From Paenibacillus lupini (lineage in GTDB: Bacteria; Bacillota; Bacilli; Paenibacillales; Paenibacillaceae), in NCBI RefSeq assembly GCF_011761355.1, contig NZ_JAASRW010000004.1, forward strand, positions 361,866 through 425,865: a stretch of 64,000 nt of DNA, in the 5' to 3' direction. The notes beneath the pieces were generated by a model. It searched no databases. It saw only the letters and a program-made list of their open reading frames with translations, and was not told the origin of the DNA. This document shows positions 17,593 to 28,641 of the stretch, piece by piece (the stretch's first letter is position 1; each line of letters opens with the position of its first letter). A program made the position numbers and the translations under genes.

Positions 17593-18936
17593 ATGACAAA
17601 GAAGAGAGAACTGAAATTGGGAGCTATTATTCATGGTGTCGGCGGAGGCAGCACAGGCTGGAGGCATCCAGATATTCCATCTGATGCAAGCGTTAATATC
17701 GGTTTTTATAAACAGCAGGCGCTTAAAGCAGAGGAAGGCAAATTTGATTTCCTCTTTATAGCTGATGGTCTGTATATTACAGAAAAATCGATTCCTCACT
17801 TCTTGAATCGTTTCGAGCCTATTACTATTCTCTCGGCACTTGGCGCTGTCACTTCGAACATTGGGCTTGTTGGCACGTTGTCCACTTCTTATAGCGAACC
17901 GTTTACGGTTGCACGTCAATTCTCGTCGATCGATCATATCAGCGGCGGCCGCGCAGGCTGGAATGTCGTTACATCCCCGCTTGAAGGCAGTGCGCTTAAC
18001 TTTGGAGGCAAACAGCATCCCGCACATTCGGAACGTTACCGGATTGCAGAGGAGTATTTGGAAGTAGCAAAAGGCTTGTGGGATTCCTGGGAAGATGATG
18101 CTTTTATCAGGGATAAAGAATCAGGCGTATTCTTTGATCCAGAGAAGCTGCACCGCTTGAACCATCAAGGGGAATTCTTCTCCGTTCAAGGACCACTGAA
18201 TATTGCACGTTCGAAGCAAGGACAGCCGGTTGTATTTCAAGCAGGATCTTCCGAGAGCGGACGTAATCTTGCTGCGAAGACAGCAGATGCGGTATTTACA
18301 GGGCCAGAGTCGATTGAGGATGCGAAGGAGTTTTACCATGATGTGAAGCAGCGGATTGCTAATAACGGTCGTAATCCAGAGCATACGCTTATTTTCCCAG
18401 GCATCGGACCAATTATCGGCGCTACGCAGGAAGAAGCGGAAGAGAAGTACCGTCAGATTGCTGACCTGGTCACAATTGAGAAGGCTCTCGACCATTTGGG
18501 AAGATTTTTCGAGCATCATGACTTCTCGCAATATGAGCTGGATGCACCGTTCCCGGATCTTGGCGATTTCGGTTCGAACAGCTTCCGCAGTACAACGGAC
18601 AAAATCAAACGTCGTGCTAAGGAGCAGGGACTTACGCTTCGCGAAGTAGCCTTGCAGGCAGCAACGCCGCGCAACGCTTTTATCGGAACTGCTGAATATG
18701 TAGCGGATCAGCTCCAGCAGTGGTTCGAAGAAGAAGCGGCAGATGGATTTATTATTGCAGCAGCAACGCCGGGCGGCTTGGATGATTTTGTAGAGCAGGT
18801 TGTTCCGATTCTGCAGGAGCGCGGATTGTACCGTACGGAGTATGAGGCAGACACCCTTCGTGGCAATCTTGGTATCCCTGTTCCTGAGAACCGTTATGCA
18901 GCAGCTCGTAAACAGCCAGGCGTTACCATCAACTAA
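17593..18936 (+). CDS. NtaA/SnaA/DszA-family flavin monooxygenase (YxeK/CmoJ-like), copy 2
   Basis: 447 residues from ATG 17593 (AAGGCGGAG six bases before; a GTG two codons earlier is unlikely). It keeps the same blocks as the copy at 14452: [38 protein letters not shown] and QAGSSESG. It is followed after 18 bases by an oligopeptide-type binding protein, which suggests that this copy handles substrate imported by that second transporter. FMNH2 must come from a reductase elsewhere. Confidence 0.85.
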   Translation: MTKKRELKLGAIIHGVGGGSTGWRHPDIPSDASVNIGFYKQQALKAEEGKFDFLFIADGLYITEKSIPHFLNRFEPITILSALGAVTSNIGLVGTLSTSYSEPFTVARQFSSIDHISGGRAGWNVVTSPLEGSALNFGGKQHPAHSERYRIAEEYLEVAKGLWDSWEDDAFIRDKESGVFFDPEKLHRLNHQGEFFSVQGPLNIARSKQGQPVVFQAGSSESGRNLAAKTADAVFTGPESIEDAKEFYHDVKQRIANNGRNPEHTLIFPGIGPIIGATQEEAEEKYRQIADLVTIEKALDHLGRFFEHHDFSQYELDAPFPDLGDFGSNSFRSTTDKIKRRAKEQGLTLREVALQAATPRNAFIGTAEYVADQLQQWFEEEAADGFIIAAATPGGLDDFVEQVVPILQERGLYRTEYEADTLRGNLGIPVPENRYAAARKQPGVTIN

Positions 18937-18954
18937 CCAATTAGGAGAGATACC

Positions 18955-20616
18955 ATGAATAGAAATAGATCACGATTCCAAAGCTCGGCTGCTGTACTGT
19001 TGGTATTGGCACTGGTGCTGTCGGCGTGCGCTTCGAATAAGGGAGAGAACAATAAGAGCCAGCAAGCGCAGCAGTCGGATACACCAACCACTGCTGCTAC
19101 TGAAGTCAAACAAGGAGGAGAGCTCACCTACGCACTTGCAACTTCTCCGGATACACTGGATCCACATCGCAGCGGTCTAGCTGTTGCCGTACGTGTCATT
19201 CGTACGATCTATGATTCTCTGGTTGTTCAGTTACCGGATAATTCGATCAAGCCGTGGCTCGCTACTTCGTGGGAGATTTCCGAAGATGGCCTGAGCTATA
19301 CTTTCAAGCTCCGTCAGGATGTGAAGTTCCAGGACGGCACACCGTTTAATGCGGAAGCGGTCAAATATAACTTCGATCGTATTCTCGATCCGGCTACGAA
19401 AGCCGCTAATGCCGCAGCACTTCTTGTGCCGTATCAGTCGTCGGAGGTTATTGATGAATATACGGTTAAGCTGAATCTGGCCACGCCGTCACGAGCATTT
19501 CTCGGTAATCTAAGCCAAGCACTGCTTGGTATCGTATCGCCAACAGCAGCGAAGAAAGATGGCGATCAATTTGGTCTAAACCCTGTTGGTACGGGTCCGT
19601 TCAAGTTCGTGAAATGGGAAGAGAACGCAGAAATTCAAGTGACACGTAATCCTGATTATAAATGGGCATCGGAGCTTGTAACGAATACAGGTGCACCGTA
19701 TCTGGATGGCATCACCTTCAAAATCGTACCTGAGGAAGCCACTCGGATCGGCAGTGTGCAGAGCGGTCAAGTGTTAGCAGCAGAAACCGTTCCACCGCAA
19801 AATATCGTTGCCTTAAAAGGTGATTCGAAAGTTCAACTGTTTGAAGCTAATACCGTTGGTCTGCCGTATACGTTGTTCTTTAATCAGGATCACGAACCGT
19901 GGAATGATGTCAAAGCCAGACAGGCGGTACAACTGGCTGTTGACGTAGACAGTATTGTGAAGACCCTTTACCTCGGTACATATGACCGCGCATGGTCGCC
20001 GCTAACACCGGGCACCTTCGGTTATGATCCAACGCTTGAGAACAGCGTGAAGCCTGATCTGGAGAAAGCAGGAGCACTGCTGGATGAGATTGGCTGGGTA
20101 AAAGGAGCAGATGGTATTCGCGAGAAGGACGGTAAGAAGCTTAGTCTGCATTATGTGGACGGAACACCAAACCGTGAGAAGCGCAATGATATCGCAGTTA
20201 TCATTCAACAGCAGTTGAAGGCTCTTGGCGTTGCGGTTGAGGTGGAGATTACGAAGGATATCCGCACAATTGTCTATACGAACGGCAGTTATGATCTCTA
20301 TGGCAACAGCCAAGTAAACTCGGATCCGAATGCGCTCTATTCCTTCTATCATTCTACTGATCCGAAGGCTCTGCCGTCGCTCACGCGCTTATCCGATCCG
20401 TCAATCGACAAGCTGCTGGAGCAGGGGCGTATAGAAACGGATGATACGAAGCGGGCGGACATTTATAAACAAATTCAGCATTATATTATCGATCAGGCAG
20501 TCATCCTTCCAATTTATGTATTCCCATACACAGTAGCGGCGGATAAATCCGTGAAAGGACTTGTCTTTGATTCACTTGGCTATCCACTGTTCAATGCGGT
20601 ATCAATCGGTTCATAA
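18955..20616 (+). CDS. Oligopeptide/nickel-type ABC transporter substrate-binding lipoprotein (SBP family 5)
   Basis: 553 residues with lipoprotein signal LALVLSAC (Cys25). The family 5 hallmarks are GGELTYALATSPDTLDPHRS, the block FQDGTPFNAEAVKYNFDRI and the C-terminal exchange lobe. Such proteins bind peptides, glutathione, opines or other large solutes. In this context, next to a C-S lyase-type monooxygenase and a fused GsiA-like ATPase, a sulfur peptide or glutathione S-conjugate is a reasonable guess, but the ligand cannot be read from sequence. Confidence 0.85.
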   Translation: MNRNRSRFQSSAAVLLVLALVLSACASNKGENNKSQQAQQSDTPTTAATEVKQGGELTYALATSPDTLDPHRSGLAVAVRVIRTIYDSLVVQLPDNSIKPWLATSWEISEDGLSYTFKLRQDVKFQDGTPFNAEAVKYNFDRILDPATKAANAAALLVPYQSSEVIDEYTVKLNLATPSRAFLGNLSQALLGIVSPTAAKKDGDQFGLNPVGTGPFKFVKWEENAEIQVTRNPDYKWASELVTNTGAPYLDGITFKIVPEEATRIGSVQSGQVLAAETVPPQNIVALKGDSKVQLFEANTVGLPYTLFFNQDHEPWNDVKARQAVQLAVDVDSIVKTLYLGTYDRAWSPLTPGTFGYDPTLENSVKPDLEKAGALLDEIGWVKGADGIREKDGKKLSLHYVDGTPNREKRNDIAVIIQQQLKALGVAVEVEITKDIRTIVYTNGSYDLYGNSQVNSDPNALYSFYHSTDPKALPSLTRLSDPSIDKLLEQGRIETDDTKRADIYKQIQHYIIDQAVILPIYVFPYTVAADKSVKGLVFDSLGYPLFNAVSIGS

Positions 20617-20637
20617 ACGGAAGGGAGGCGGCTCTTC

Positions 20638-21558
20638 ATGTTCATCGCCGGACGCATTCTATCTTCCTTGCTAGTCATCGCGGGCACCTTAGTGCTGGTG
20701 TTCGCGATTCTCTATGTACTCCCAGGCGACCCGACGGATACAATGCTTGATCCGTCGGTTGCCACGCCTGAGATGGTTGCGAATTTGAAGCATCAATTAG
20801 GTACAGACCAACCCTTCTATATTCAGTTCTCCCGGTATATAAGCGATATGGTGCGGGGGGATTTCGGAAACTCCCTATTAAATTCCGAACCGGTGCTGAA
20901 TAAAATCATCGATCATTTTCCAGCTACGCTTGCCCTTACGGCAGTTAGTGCTTTGGTTGCAGCTGTATTTGGCCTCGTATTAGGTGTCCTCTCGGCTATT
21001 CATCGGAATGGCCCAATTGATCTGATTGCCCGAGTTGTGGGACTGTTCGGCATCTCTATGCCGACCTTCTGGTCGGGTATTCTGCTCATTGTATTGTTTA
21101 GTCTTAATCTGGGCTGGTTCCCGGCAATGGGATCTGGCGGATGGAAAACGCTGGTGCTTCCGGCCTTAACACTTGGAATAGTTGGGGCTGGCTTCATCGT
21201 AAGGATGGTGCGGAGCAGCATGCTTGATATTATCAATGAGCATTTTATGCTGACACTACGCGCCAAAGGATTGTCCGAACGAATTGTGATGTATAAGCAT
21301 GCGCTGCGCAACGCGCTTATTCCAGCTGTGACAATGGTCGGCATGCTGATCGGGGAAATGCTGGCAGGTACCGTTGTCATTGAGACGGTATTCTCGCGCC
21401 AGGGCATTGGCCGGATTATGTCTGATGCCCTGATGGCGAAGGATCTTCCGGTTGTGCAGGGCGTTATCTTTTTCACAGCGCTGATCTATGTCATCGTGAA
21501 TCTGCTTGTCGACTTGTCATACACCGTTATAGATCCGAGAGTAAGGCGCTCTACGTAA
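20638..21558 (+). CDS. Peptide-type ABC transporter permease (DppB/GsiC-like)
   Basis: 306 residues with six predicted spans. The family start MFIAGRILSSLLVIAGTLVL with YVLPGDPTD is typical of DppB, and the EAA loop is LRAKGLSERIVMYKHALRNA. It forms the channel with the next gene and sits 21 bases after the binding protein. Confidence 0.88.
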   Translation: MFIAGRILSSLLVIAGTLVLVFAILYVLPGDPTDTMLDPSVATPEMVANLKHQLGTDQPFYIQFSRYISDMVRGDFGNSLLNSEPVLNKIIDHFPATLALTAVSALVAAVFGLVLGVLSAIHRNGPIDLIARVVGLFGISMPTFWSGILLIVLFSLNLGWFPAMGSGGWKTLVLPALTLGIVGAGFIVRMVRSSMLDIINEHFMLTLRAKGLSERIVMYKHALRNALIPAVTMVGMLIGEMLAGTVVIETVFSRQGIGRIMSDALMAKDLPVVQGVIFFTALIYVIVNLLVDLSYTVIDPRVRRST

Positions 21559-21580
21559 GGAGAAGGGAGCTGAAATTCGC

Positions 21581-22474
21581 ATGCGTGAAGCAGCTACAGC
21601 CAGTACGATCTGGCAGAAGCAAAGAGGGCGGCGGCTTGCCGCTATTCGGTTTAGACGATTTACGGCATCTAATCTGTTCGTGCTTGGAGCTGTCACTGTC
21701 GTATTGTTCATCGTGGCTTGTGCCATCGTACCTTCCATCATCGCCCCCTATTCACCAACGGAGATGTTAACGGACAGTATCATGCAGCCGCCAAGTGCGG
21801 CTCACCTGTTTGGGACGGATTATTTTGGCCGGGATATATTCAGTGTTGTTGTGTACGGAAGCCGTGATTCTTTGTTTATCGGGTTCGCATCCGTTATCGT
21901 TGGCGGGCTGGCAGGCGGAGCTATTGGCGCCTTGTCGGGTTATGCAGGAGGCTGGCTTGATGCAGTGCTGATGCGCTGCAATGATATTTTGATGACGATT
22001 CCCGGTATTTTGCTGGCACTAGCCATTGCAGGCGCACTTGGAAAAAGCTTGTTTAATATTGTGCTGGCTGTGGCGGTAGCCTCCATTCCGGGTTATGCCC
22101 GTATTATGAGATCGCAGATCATTAGTATTAAGGGCCGGACATTTATTCAAGCCTCACAGGCGGCTGGCGCTTCACCGCTTCATATTTTCTGGAAGCATGT
22201 CCTGCCCAATTCGCTTTCTCCGCTGCTTGTGATGGCGACAATCGGCGTAGGGACATCAATTCTGACTGGCTCAGGACTTAGCTTTCTTGGTCTTGGTGTT
22301 CTTCGGGAAGTACCTGATTGGGGGACACTTCTATCGCAGGGACGCGGCTATCTGACGGTAGCTTGGTGGATTTGTACTTTCCCAGGCGTTGCGATTACGT
22401 TGTTTGTGCTTGCGGTCAATATCATTGGCGACAGGTTGAGAGATCAGCTGGATCCGAAGAAAAGTATGAGGTAG
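21581..22474 (+). CDS. Peptide-type ABC transporter permease (DppC/GsiD-like)
   Basis: 297 residues. DppC-type features: cytoplasmic N-terminus, [23 protein letters not shown] loop [34 protein letters not shown] upstream supports the ATG at 21581. Confidence 0.88.
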   Translation: MREAATASTIWQKQRGRRLAAIRFRRFTASNLFVLGAVTVVLFIVACAIVPSIIAPYSPTEMLTDSIMQPPSAAHLFGTDYFGRDIFSVVVYGSRDSLFIGFASVIVGGLAGGAIGALSGYAGGWLDAVLMRCNDILMTIPGILLALAIAGALGKSLFNIVLAVAVASIPGYARIMRSQIISIKGRTFIQASQAAGASPLHIFWKHVLPNSLSPLLVMATIGVGTSILTGSGLSFLGLGVLREVPDWGTLLSQGRGYLTVAWWICTFPGVAITLFVLAVNIIGDRLRDQLDPKKSMR

Positions 22475-22490
22475 GAAGGAGGCGGGAGCA

Positions 22491-24518
22491 TTGCTTGATA
22501 TTAAGGAGCTGTCTGTAGGGTTTCGTACGAAGCATGGCCCGCTGCAAGCTATTACGAATATATCGTTCTCCATACAGCCGGGGGAGACTGTCTGTCTTGT
22601 TGGCGAGTCGGGCAGCGGAAAAACCGTTACCTCCAAAGCGATTATGCGGCTGATTGATTATGAGAATGGCTCAATTACACATGGAAGTATTGTGCTGCAG
22701 GGGCGGGATATAGCATCGCTGCCGGAAGCTGAGCTTCGGCAATTACGCGGGAAGCGGGTTGCGATGGTATTTCAGGAGCCAATGGCGGCATTTGACCCTG
22801 TCTTCACCATTGGACAACAGATTGTGGAGACGATTATACAGCATGAACGGATCAGCCGGCGAGAGGCTTGGGTACGAGGCACCGAGCTGCTCACCCGTGT
22901 TGGAATACCTGAGCCTGCCATTCGGATGAAGCAGTATCCCGGTGAATTATCCGGCGGCATGCTTCAACGGGCCATGATTGCAATGGCACTCTCCTGTGGG
23001 CCGGAGCTGCTAATCGCCGATGAACCAACGACCGCACTTGATGTGACAATTCAGGCTCAAATCTTGCAGCTGCTGCAGGAATTGAAGCGGGAATTTGGGA
23101 TGTCGATTCTGCTCATTACTCATGACCTGGGTATTGCTGCGGAGATGGCTGACCGAATTGTCGTTATGTATGCTGGTCAGATCGTCGAGCAAGGAACAGC
23201 TGCAGAGCTATTCGCGAAGCCGCGCCATCCGTACACAAGAGGACTGCTGCAATCCATTCCGCCTCTAGATAGTGTACGTGGTGAGCGGCTGTATGCTATT
23301 CAAGGATCAATACCGTCACTGGCTGCACTGCCGAGCGGCTGTTTGTTTCACCCTCGCTGCGAGTATGCGACCGATCGCTGCAGAGCCGAAGCGCCGCCGC
23401 TTACTGAGCGGAATGGCAGCGGGGCTGCCTGCTGGCATGAAGATCGAGTTGCTGCAGAAGCGGCAGTCATTCTTCATAAAGGGAATATTCGAATGGATGA
23501 GCCGGCTCTGTTGGAAGGACAGTTCACGGAAGCTGAGTCCCGCAGTGAAAGCGAAACGCTGTTTGTGGCAGAGCATCTGCATAAATATTATCCGGTCAAG
23601 CGTAAAAGCTTTACAGCCCCTCGTGCCTTCATCCGGGCGGTAGACGATGTCTCCTTCTCCATTCGGAAAAACGAGACGTTTGGTCTGGTTGGGGAATCAG
23701 GAAGCGGTAAATCTACACTAGGTCGTGTTCTGCTGCAGATGGAGCAGGCTACTTCAGGGAAAGTGCAGTTTCAAGGGAGGGAACTGACCAGTCTTGATGG
23801 CGCTGAGCTTCGTTCCATGAGACGGGATATGCAGGTTATTTTTCAAGATCCTTATGGTTCCCTTAATCCAAGATGGACGATTGGGGACAGTATTGCCGAG
23901 CCGCTTAAGGTACATAGTGTGATGACGGGTTACGAGCGTAAGCATCGTGTGGAGGAATTACTGCAGCTGGTTGGTCTTGATGCGGCCAGCAGCGGCAAAT
24001 ATCCACATGAGTTCTCGGGCGGTCAGCGGCAGCGGATCGGCATTGCCCGGGCAATCGCCTTGAATCCAAGCTTTATTCTTGCAGATGAAGCAGTATCTGC
24101 GCTTGATGTTTCCGTCCAGGCACAAATTGTGAATTTGCTTCAAGAGCTTCAGCAGCAGCTAGGGTTGACGTACTTATTCATCGCTCATGGCTTACAGGTT
24201 GTGCGACATATTTCAGACCGGATTGGCGTTATGTATTTAGGCAAGTTAGTTGAAATTGCGCCTAGTGATGAACTGTTCCGTCGTCCAGCTCACCCTTATA
24301 CGAAGCTGCTCATTGACTCGATTCCGCAGCCTATTCCAGGTCAGAATAGCATCGTTGCTGCCATCCAAGGTGAAATTCCATCACCTGCCAATCCTCCTAG
24401 CGGTTGCCGGTTCCATCCCCGTTGCCCGTTTGCAACGGAACGATGCAGGAAGGAGCAGCCGGAGCTTCGCCCACTAGGTGAGGATCGATACGCCGCCTGC
24501 CACTACACACTTATATGA
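22491..24518 (+). CDS. Fused double ATP-binding subunit of peptide-type ABC transporter (GsiA-like)
   Basis: 675 residues from TTG 22491 (AAGGAGG upstream). Two full nucleotide-binding domains: the first with Walker A GESGSGKT near residue 39 and signature LSGGMLQRA, the second with GESGSGKS near residue 400 and FSGGQRQRI. Each ends in an oligopeptide C-terminal domain with the Cys-rich pattern ([14 protein letters not shown] and [14 protein letters not shown]). In most Dpp/Opp systems these are separate genes; fusion is the arrangement of E. coli glutathione importer GsiA. Overlaps the MFS gene by ATGA. Confidence 0.9.
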   Translation: MLDIKELSVGFRTKHGPLQAITNISFSIQPGETVCLVGESGSGKTVTSKAIMRLIDYENGSITHGSIVLQGRDIASLPEAELRQLRGKRVAMVFQEPMAAFDPVFTIGQQIVETIIQHERISRREAWVRGTELLTRVGIPEPAIRMKQYPGELSGGMLQRAMIAMALSCGPELLIADEPTTALDVTIQAQILQLLQELKREFGMSILLITHDLGIAAEMADRIVVMYAGQIVEQGTAAELFAKPRHPYTRGLLQSIPPLDSVRGERLYAIQGSIPSLAALPSGCLFHPRCEYATDRCRAEAPPLTERNGSGAACWHEDRVAAEAAVILHKGNIRMDEPALLEGQFTEAESRSESETLFVAEHLHKYYPVKRKSFTAPRAFIRAVDDVSFSIRKNETFGLVGESGSGKSTLGRVLLQMEQATSGKVQFQGRELTSLDGAELRSMRRDMQVIFQDPYGSLNPRWTIGDSIAEPLKVHSVMTGYERKHRVEELLQLVGLDAASSGKYPHEFSGGQRQRIGIARAIALNPSFILADEAVSALDVSVQAQIVNLLQELQQQLGLTYLFIAHGLQVVRHISDRIGVMYLGKLVEIAPSDELFRRPAHPYTKLLIDSIPQPIPGQNSIVAAIQGEIPSPANPPSGCRFHPRCPFATERCRKEQPELRPLGEDRYAACHYTLI

Positions 24519-25981
24519 AGCAGAATCAGCAGCAAGAGTCGGCCTCGTCTTTTCCAGCGTTCTGGCCGGTGCTGACGGCTATATTCATTGGCTCTTTCGT
24601 CGGCATGTATCATGTCGTCTCCCTGAACGTATCGCTCCCCGGTTTTATTCGTATATTTGGTACGGAGCTGCAGACCGTCCAGTGGATGATGACCGGATTT
24701 ACACTAGCAAGCGGCATCGTTGTTCCGATCAGCGGTTATGCGATGGAACGGTTCGGCTGCAAGCGTTTATTCCTATTCGCAATCGGGGGCATTACCGTAA
24801 GCTCGTTTTTATGTGCACAAGCGTGGAATGTTGAGGCGCTTATTGCCTTTCGTATTTTGCAGGGACTCTTCTGCGGGCTTATCCAGCCGGTTTCTCTGGC
24901 TTTAATCTACAGATCAATTCGAGTGGAGAAACAGTCCTTTGCCCTAAGTGTATGGTCGTTCGCGACTGTACTTGGTACAGCGATTGGTCCGTCGTTAAGC
25001 GGCTGGCTGCAAAGCTTTGATTGGCATCTTATTTTTCTTGTGACGGTGCCTGTTGGGATCATCGCATGGGTTGTAGGTGCAGCTGTCATTCCGAAGGACC
25101 AGGCGAACGGCCTTGCAAGGCTGGATTGGCCTGGTTTGCTGCTTGCTACGGGTGGAAGTCTTGCTCTGCTCCTGCTCTTCGGCAACATGAACGCATGGGG
25201 ATGGGACAGCATTCTTACTTGGACGATGCTGATTGTTGGTGTTGGCTGTTTTGTTTTCTTTGTACGGCAGGAGCGCAGCAGTGATCATCCTCTCCTGCAG
25301 CTTCGGCTGCTGCTCAATCCGAGATTTTCGCTTAGTCTTATGGCTTCCCTCATCTTATCTTTTGGACTTTATGCGGTTGTCTATTTCATGCCGCTGTTAT
25401 TAGTAGAGATGAAAGGCTTATCGCCTTTCAAGATAGGGCTCTTGTTCCTGCCTGCAGCCGGATGCTTAACCGTTGCTACGTTTGCGGCAGGAAGATGGTA
25501 CAGCCGTATTGGTCCTGCCAGACTCATTATGATTGGCTGTACGATTTTGTTCATAAGTACTTATTATTTTAGTAAGATGCCTTCGGAAACCAGTCTTGTT
25601 GTGATTATTATTTGGCTGGCTGTCCGTAATATCGGAACCGGCCTTGCCTCGACACCAACAACAAACGCAAGCATGTCAGCTGTTCCTAAAGAGTGGATCG
25701 GGCATGCATCCGCTTTGCTGAATTGGCTGAGACAAGTATTTAGCGCTATGGCGTTAGGATTATGTACTTCGTTATTTTATTCTCGGTTAGAGCTTCATCA
25801 ATCTGAATTAGGCGGCGGTGGTGAGGGAACCAGTCAATATCGCCTTGCTTACATGCATAGCATTCATGATGTCTTTCTAGTATCAAGCATCATTGTGGTC
25901 TGTGCAATTCCAATTGCGCTGCTGCTTGGCAGACGAATGCCGGCGCCCGTTACGACACCAAAGGAGAGTGAAAGCTTATGA
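24515..25981 (+). CDS. MFS transporter, DHA2 (EmrB/QacA-like) type
   Basis: 488 residues, strongly hydrophobic, about 14 membrane spans. The motif C region ([18 protein letters not shown]) and the MFS motif [15 protein letters not shown] mark the drug:proton antiporter group. Coupled by ATGA overlaps on both sides, it probably exports a by-product or toxic thiol of the pathway; that role is inferred. Confidence 0.85.
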   Translation: MKQNQQQESASSFPAFWPVLTAIFIGSFVGMYHVVSLNVSLPGFIRIFGTELQTVQWMMTGFTLASGIVVPISGYAMERFGCKRLFLFAIGGITVSSFLCAQAWNVEALIAFRILQGLFCGLIQPVSLALIYRSIRVEKQSFALSVWSFATVLGTAIGPSLSGWLQSFDWHLIFLVTVPVGIIAWVVGAAVIPKDQANGLARLDWPGLLLATGGSLALLLLFGNMNAWGWDSILTWTMLIVGVGCFVFFVRQERSSDHPLLQLRLLLNPRFSLSLMASLILSFGLYAVVYFMPLLLVEMKGLSPFKIGLLFLPAAGCLTVATFAAGRWYSRIGPARLIMIGCTILFISTYYFSKMPSETSLVVIIIWLAVRNIGTGLASTPTTNASMSAVPKEWIGHASALLNWLRQVFSAMALGLCTSLFYSRLELHQSELGGGGEGTSQYRLAYMHSIHDVFLVSSIIVVCAIPIALLLGRRMPAPVTTPKESESL

Positions 25982-27036
25982 AATTCATCTGGTTCAGCCT
26001 TGTCATGAATCTCACAAACCCGTTGACAGGCGAGCAGTTCACGACCAGTGAAAAATTTGAAAATATAATCAAGCAGGCTGAGCTTACCGAACAGCTGGGG
26101 TTCGATGGTTATGGCATTGGTGAGCGCCATGGAGCGCCATTCCTGTCGTCTTCACCGCCGCTGCTGTTATCGGCTATAGCTGCAAGGACTTCCCGTATCC
26201 GACTGCTTACTGCTGTAACCGTACTAAGTGTGCTTGATCCGGTTCGGGTTGCAGAGGATTACGCGACTCTTGATCATTTGTCCGGCGGACGACTCGAGAT
26301 GATCATCGGCAAAGGTAATGATCCACGGCATTATCCGCTGTTTGGCATTACGGAAGAGGAACAGTGGGATTCGATGGAGGAGCGGTATGAACTGCTGAGG
26401 CGTCTGTGGCAGGAGGAGAATGTGAGCTGGGAAGGGAAATATCGGCCAGCTCTTCATCAGGTGACCACGCAGCCAAGACCACTTCAGCGGCCGATTCCGA
26501 TCTGGCATGGAAGCGCGTCCAGCACAAGGTCCACTGAACTTGCTGCACGTTACGGTGAGCCGATATTTTCCTCGAACAGCTTTCATCCTCAGGCCAAATA
26601 CAAAGACCTAATTGATCATTATCGCGAGCGGCTAGCCTATTACGGTCACGATCCTCAGAAAGCTGTAGTTGGTGCCGGTGCAGGCAGCTTGTATATCGCT
26701 AATACGACGGAAGAGGCGATCCGCCGGTACCGCCCTTATTATCAGGCATTCCAAGCAACAGCCGCGGCTCAGCATAACCAATCACCGTTTACTTCACTGG
26801 AGGATAACATTGCGAGGGGTCCAAGTCTGATCGGAAGCCCGGATCAGATCATTGAGAAAATACTAAACTACCAAGCGGCCTTTGGTCATCAGGTGTTGTC
26901 CCTCAGCGTAGACGGCTTATCCGAAGCCGAGCAGCGCGAGCAGATGGAGCGGTTTGCAGCGGACATTGCACCCGTGCTGCGCCGGGAGGTACCGAGCAGC
27001 GTGTGGGAGGAGCAAGTGAAGAGAGTATCGGTATAA
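25978..27036 (+). CDS. Luciferase-like flavin oxidoreductase
   Basis: 352 residues, bacterial luciferase/LLM TIM barrel: [20 protein letters not shown], the helix YGIGERHGAPFLSSSPP, and LSGGRLEMIIGKGND. Distant from the YtmO-like gene at 11675 and from the NtaA pair, so this is a fourth flavin monooxygenase of the region. Last gene of the second block, coupled to the MFS gene by a 4-base overlap and followed by a strong terminator. Substrate unknown. Confidence 0.8.
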   Translation: MKFIWFSLVMNLTNPLTGEQFTTSEKFENIIKQAELTEQLGFDGYGIGERHGAPFLSSSPPLLLSAIAARTSRIRLLTAVTVLSVLDPVRVAEDYATLDHLSGGRLEMIIGKGNDPRHYPLFGITEEEQWDSMEERYELLRRLWQEENVSWEGKYRPALHQVTTQPRPLQRPIPIWHGSASSTRSTELAARYGEPIFSSNSFHPQAKYKDLIDHYRERLAYYGHDPQKAVVGAGAGSLYIANTTEEAIRRYRPYYQAFQATAAAQHNQSPFTSLEDNIARGPSLIGSPDQIIEKILNYQAAFGHQVLSLSVDGLSEAEQREQMERFAADIAPVLRREVPSSVWEEQVKRVSV

Positions 27037-27052
27037 CCCTGTTTTTGTAACG

Positions 27053-27086
27053 AAAAGCCCCTATCCGAGGATAGGGGCTTATTGTT
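27053..27086 (+). terminator. Terminator of the second sulfur block
   Basis: Perfect 12-bp stem AAGCCCCTATCC/GGATAGGGGCTT with a 2-base GA centre, followed by ATTGTTGTTT. Could also serve the convergent LacI gene. Confidence 0.88.
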
Positions 27087-27121
27087 GTTTCCGCTAGCCG
27101 GTTTAAACCGCCTCCTCAGCT

Positions 27122-28162
27122 TTATCGAATCCCCGCAGTAGACTCTCTGAAAAGAGGTTTCGTAAAGATATGAGCTACCTGATAAGGCTGCTCCGGATCA
27201 TTGATTCTTGAGAGCAGCATTTCAGCTGCCTTCACGCCCATTTCGTTGCTGTAAATATGGACGGTTGTAAGATGGGGCTCGACGATCATCGACTCCGGCC
27301 CGTTATCAAACCCGCAGATTGCAACATCATGAGGAACGGAGATGTTTTTGTTTTTTAGCACCTTCATGAAGCTCACTCCAATAAAATCATTGGCGCAGAT
27401 AAAGGCGGAGGGCAGCTTCTGCATCTCATTAAGACGTTCCTCCAGCCAGGATGGCCTGGAAAAGAAGAGGCGATCGTCGTCTACTATACATTGGCCAAGA
27501 TCAAGCGGTATTCCGGCCTCGCTGAGAGCCCGATTGAATCCCAGCCAGCGTTCATTAAAGCTGAGACAGTGGTTATAATCACCGATAAATCCGAAGCTGG
27601 AGTAACCGTTTGTGATCAGCTCTTTTGTAAGCTGATAGACGCTATGCTGATTTTCCATCAGAAGAATATCCGCTTTGAATTCGGGATAACATACCGTGGA
27701 AGCGCAGTCTATAAATATAGTAGGCACGCCAAGGCTTGTAATTAATTCGCTATAAGCAGGGTTAAACATTTCAATACAAATAATGCCGTCTACATTCGAC
27801 ACATCGAAATTGTTAGGCAGGGATAACGAGGCCTGATCCACTTCTCTAATAATATGAAAAGACAGGTTGTAGCCCTCGGCACTGATCTGTTTCTCCAAGC
27901 CGCTGATCAGAGTCGAGCCGAAATGAGAGGTGTTCGGAAGATTAGCTGTCAATAAAGCGATATTCCCTGAATTTTTGGATAAAAGCTGCTCGCTCTCCAG
28001 ATAAGAAAATTGCTTGTATTTTAACTCAATAGCTTTTTTGATTACTTTATTGCGTGTTTCCTCCGGAATTTCGGTTCGGCCATTTAATGCCTTGGAGGCG
28101 GTATTCCTGGATATGCCAAGCGCGTCGGCGATATCTTGAATGGTTACTTTTTCCTTAGTCAT
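27122..28162 (-). CDS. LacI-family regulator of the fructan locus
   Basis: 346 residues from ATG 28162 (AGAGGTGAG about nine bases upstream); the frame stays open further upstream, but those codons precede the Shine-Dalgarno site. Residues 5-55 are the LacI helix-turn-helix and hinge (VTIQDIADALGISRNTASKA, then LNGRTEIPEETRNKVIKKA); the rest is a periplasmic-binding-like effector domain (CANDFIGVSFMKVLKN). It is divergent from the importer operon, and the 455-bp gap is studded with TTTGTAAA-type half sites, so it is the likely repressor and autorepressor. The inducer is presumably fructose or a fructan oligosaccharide. Confidence 0.85.
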   Translation of the reverse strand: MTKEKVTIQDIADALGISRNTASKALNGRTEIPEETRNKVIKKAIELKYKQFSYLESEQLLSKNSGNIALLTANLPNTSHFGSTLISGLEKQISAEGYNLSFHIIREVDQASLSLPNNFDVSNVDGIICIEMFNPAYSELITSLGVPTIFIDCASTVCYPEFKADILLMENQHSVYQLTKELITNGYSSFGFIGDYNHCLSFNERWLGFNRALSEAGIPLDLGQCIVDDDRLFFSRPSWLEERLNEMQKLPSAFICANDFIGVSFMKVLKNKNISVPHDVAICGFDNGPESMIVEPHLTTVHIYSNEMGVKAAEMLLSRINDPEQPYQVAHIFTKPLFRESTAGIR

Positions 28163-28209
28163 GCAGGTCTGCTCACCTCTTGCAATCTTTGTTCTCCTAT
28201 TAATGTGTT

Positions 28210-28620
28210 TTTGTAAACTAAATTCATTCATATAGGTAATACAAATGTATAATAGTTTGCGACAAATAGCAATAAAAATCTTACAAATGCACAAGTGGCT
28301 TTACAAATGAATTAATTAAATATGGTCATAAGTAAATTGAAATGTGCAAAATGTGAGTGTAATTCCTTTTGAATATAATGTATTGCTTAGCTTTTAACTG
28401 AATTCTTCATCCTATTTCCAATTAAAACCAACATTATGTCAAAAATGAAGCGGGTTTTATTTCTATTTTGAACAATTCGACCTTCCAAATGCGCAAATTA
28501 TTTTTTACAAAATATATTGACGTTTGCAAAGCCGTTTGATAAATTGTAAATGCAGCAAGTAAACAAAAAGGCTAACAATGAAAGCCCTTACTGCACAAAC
28601 ATAGAATACTTTTGTAAATG
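28210..28620. promoter_or_regulatory. Cluster of TTTGTAAA/TTTACAAA operator-like words
   Basis: In the divergent gap I count TTTGTAAA-type words in either orientation at 28210, 28281, 28301, 28504, 28544 and 28612, plus the perfect palindrome TTTGCAAA at 28523. The pair at 28281 and 28301 is exactly 20 bp apart. Two flank or overlap the promoter at 28517-28545. They are good candidates for sites of the LacI protein encoded to the left. The rest of this AT-rich gap shows no gene. Confidence 0.55.
28517..28545 (+). promoter_or_regulatory. Promoter of the fructan importer operon
   Basis: TTGACG at 28517, 17-base spacer and TAAATT at 28540 preceded by TG-N (extended -10). TTTGCAAA lies in the spacer and TTGTAAATG begins in the -10 box at 28544, so a bound repressor would block the polymerase. 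Confidence 0.55.
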
Positions 28621-28641
28621 AACGGAGGTAAGTCTAACGCA

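Noticed and set aside
27122..28294. Longer LacI protein with 44 extra N-terminal residues
   Set aside because: The extra part precedes the ribosome site and the conserved helix-turn-helix start; it is untranslated promoter DNA.
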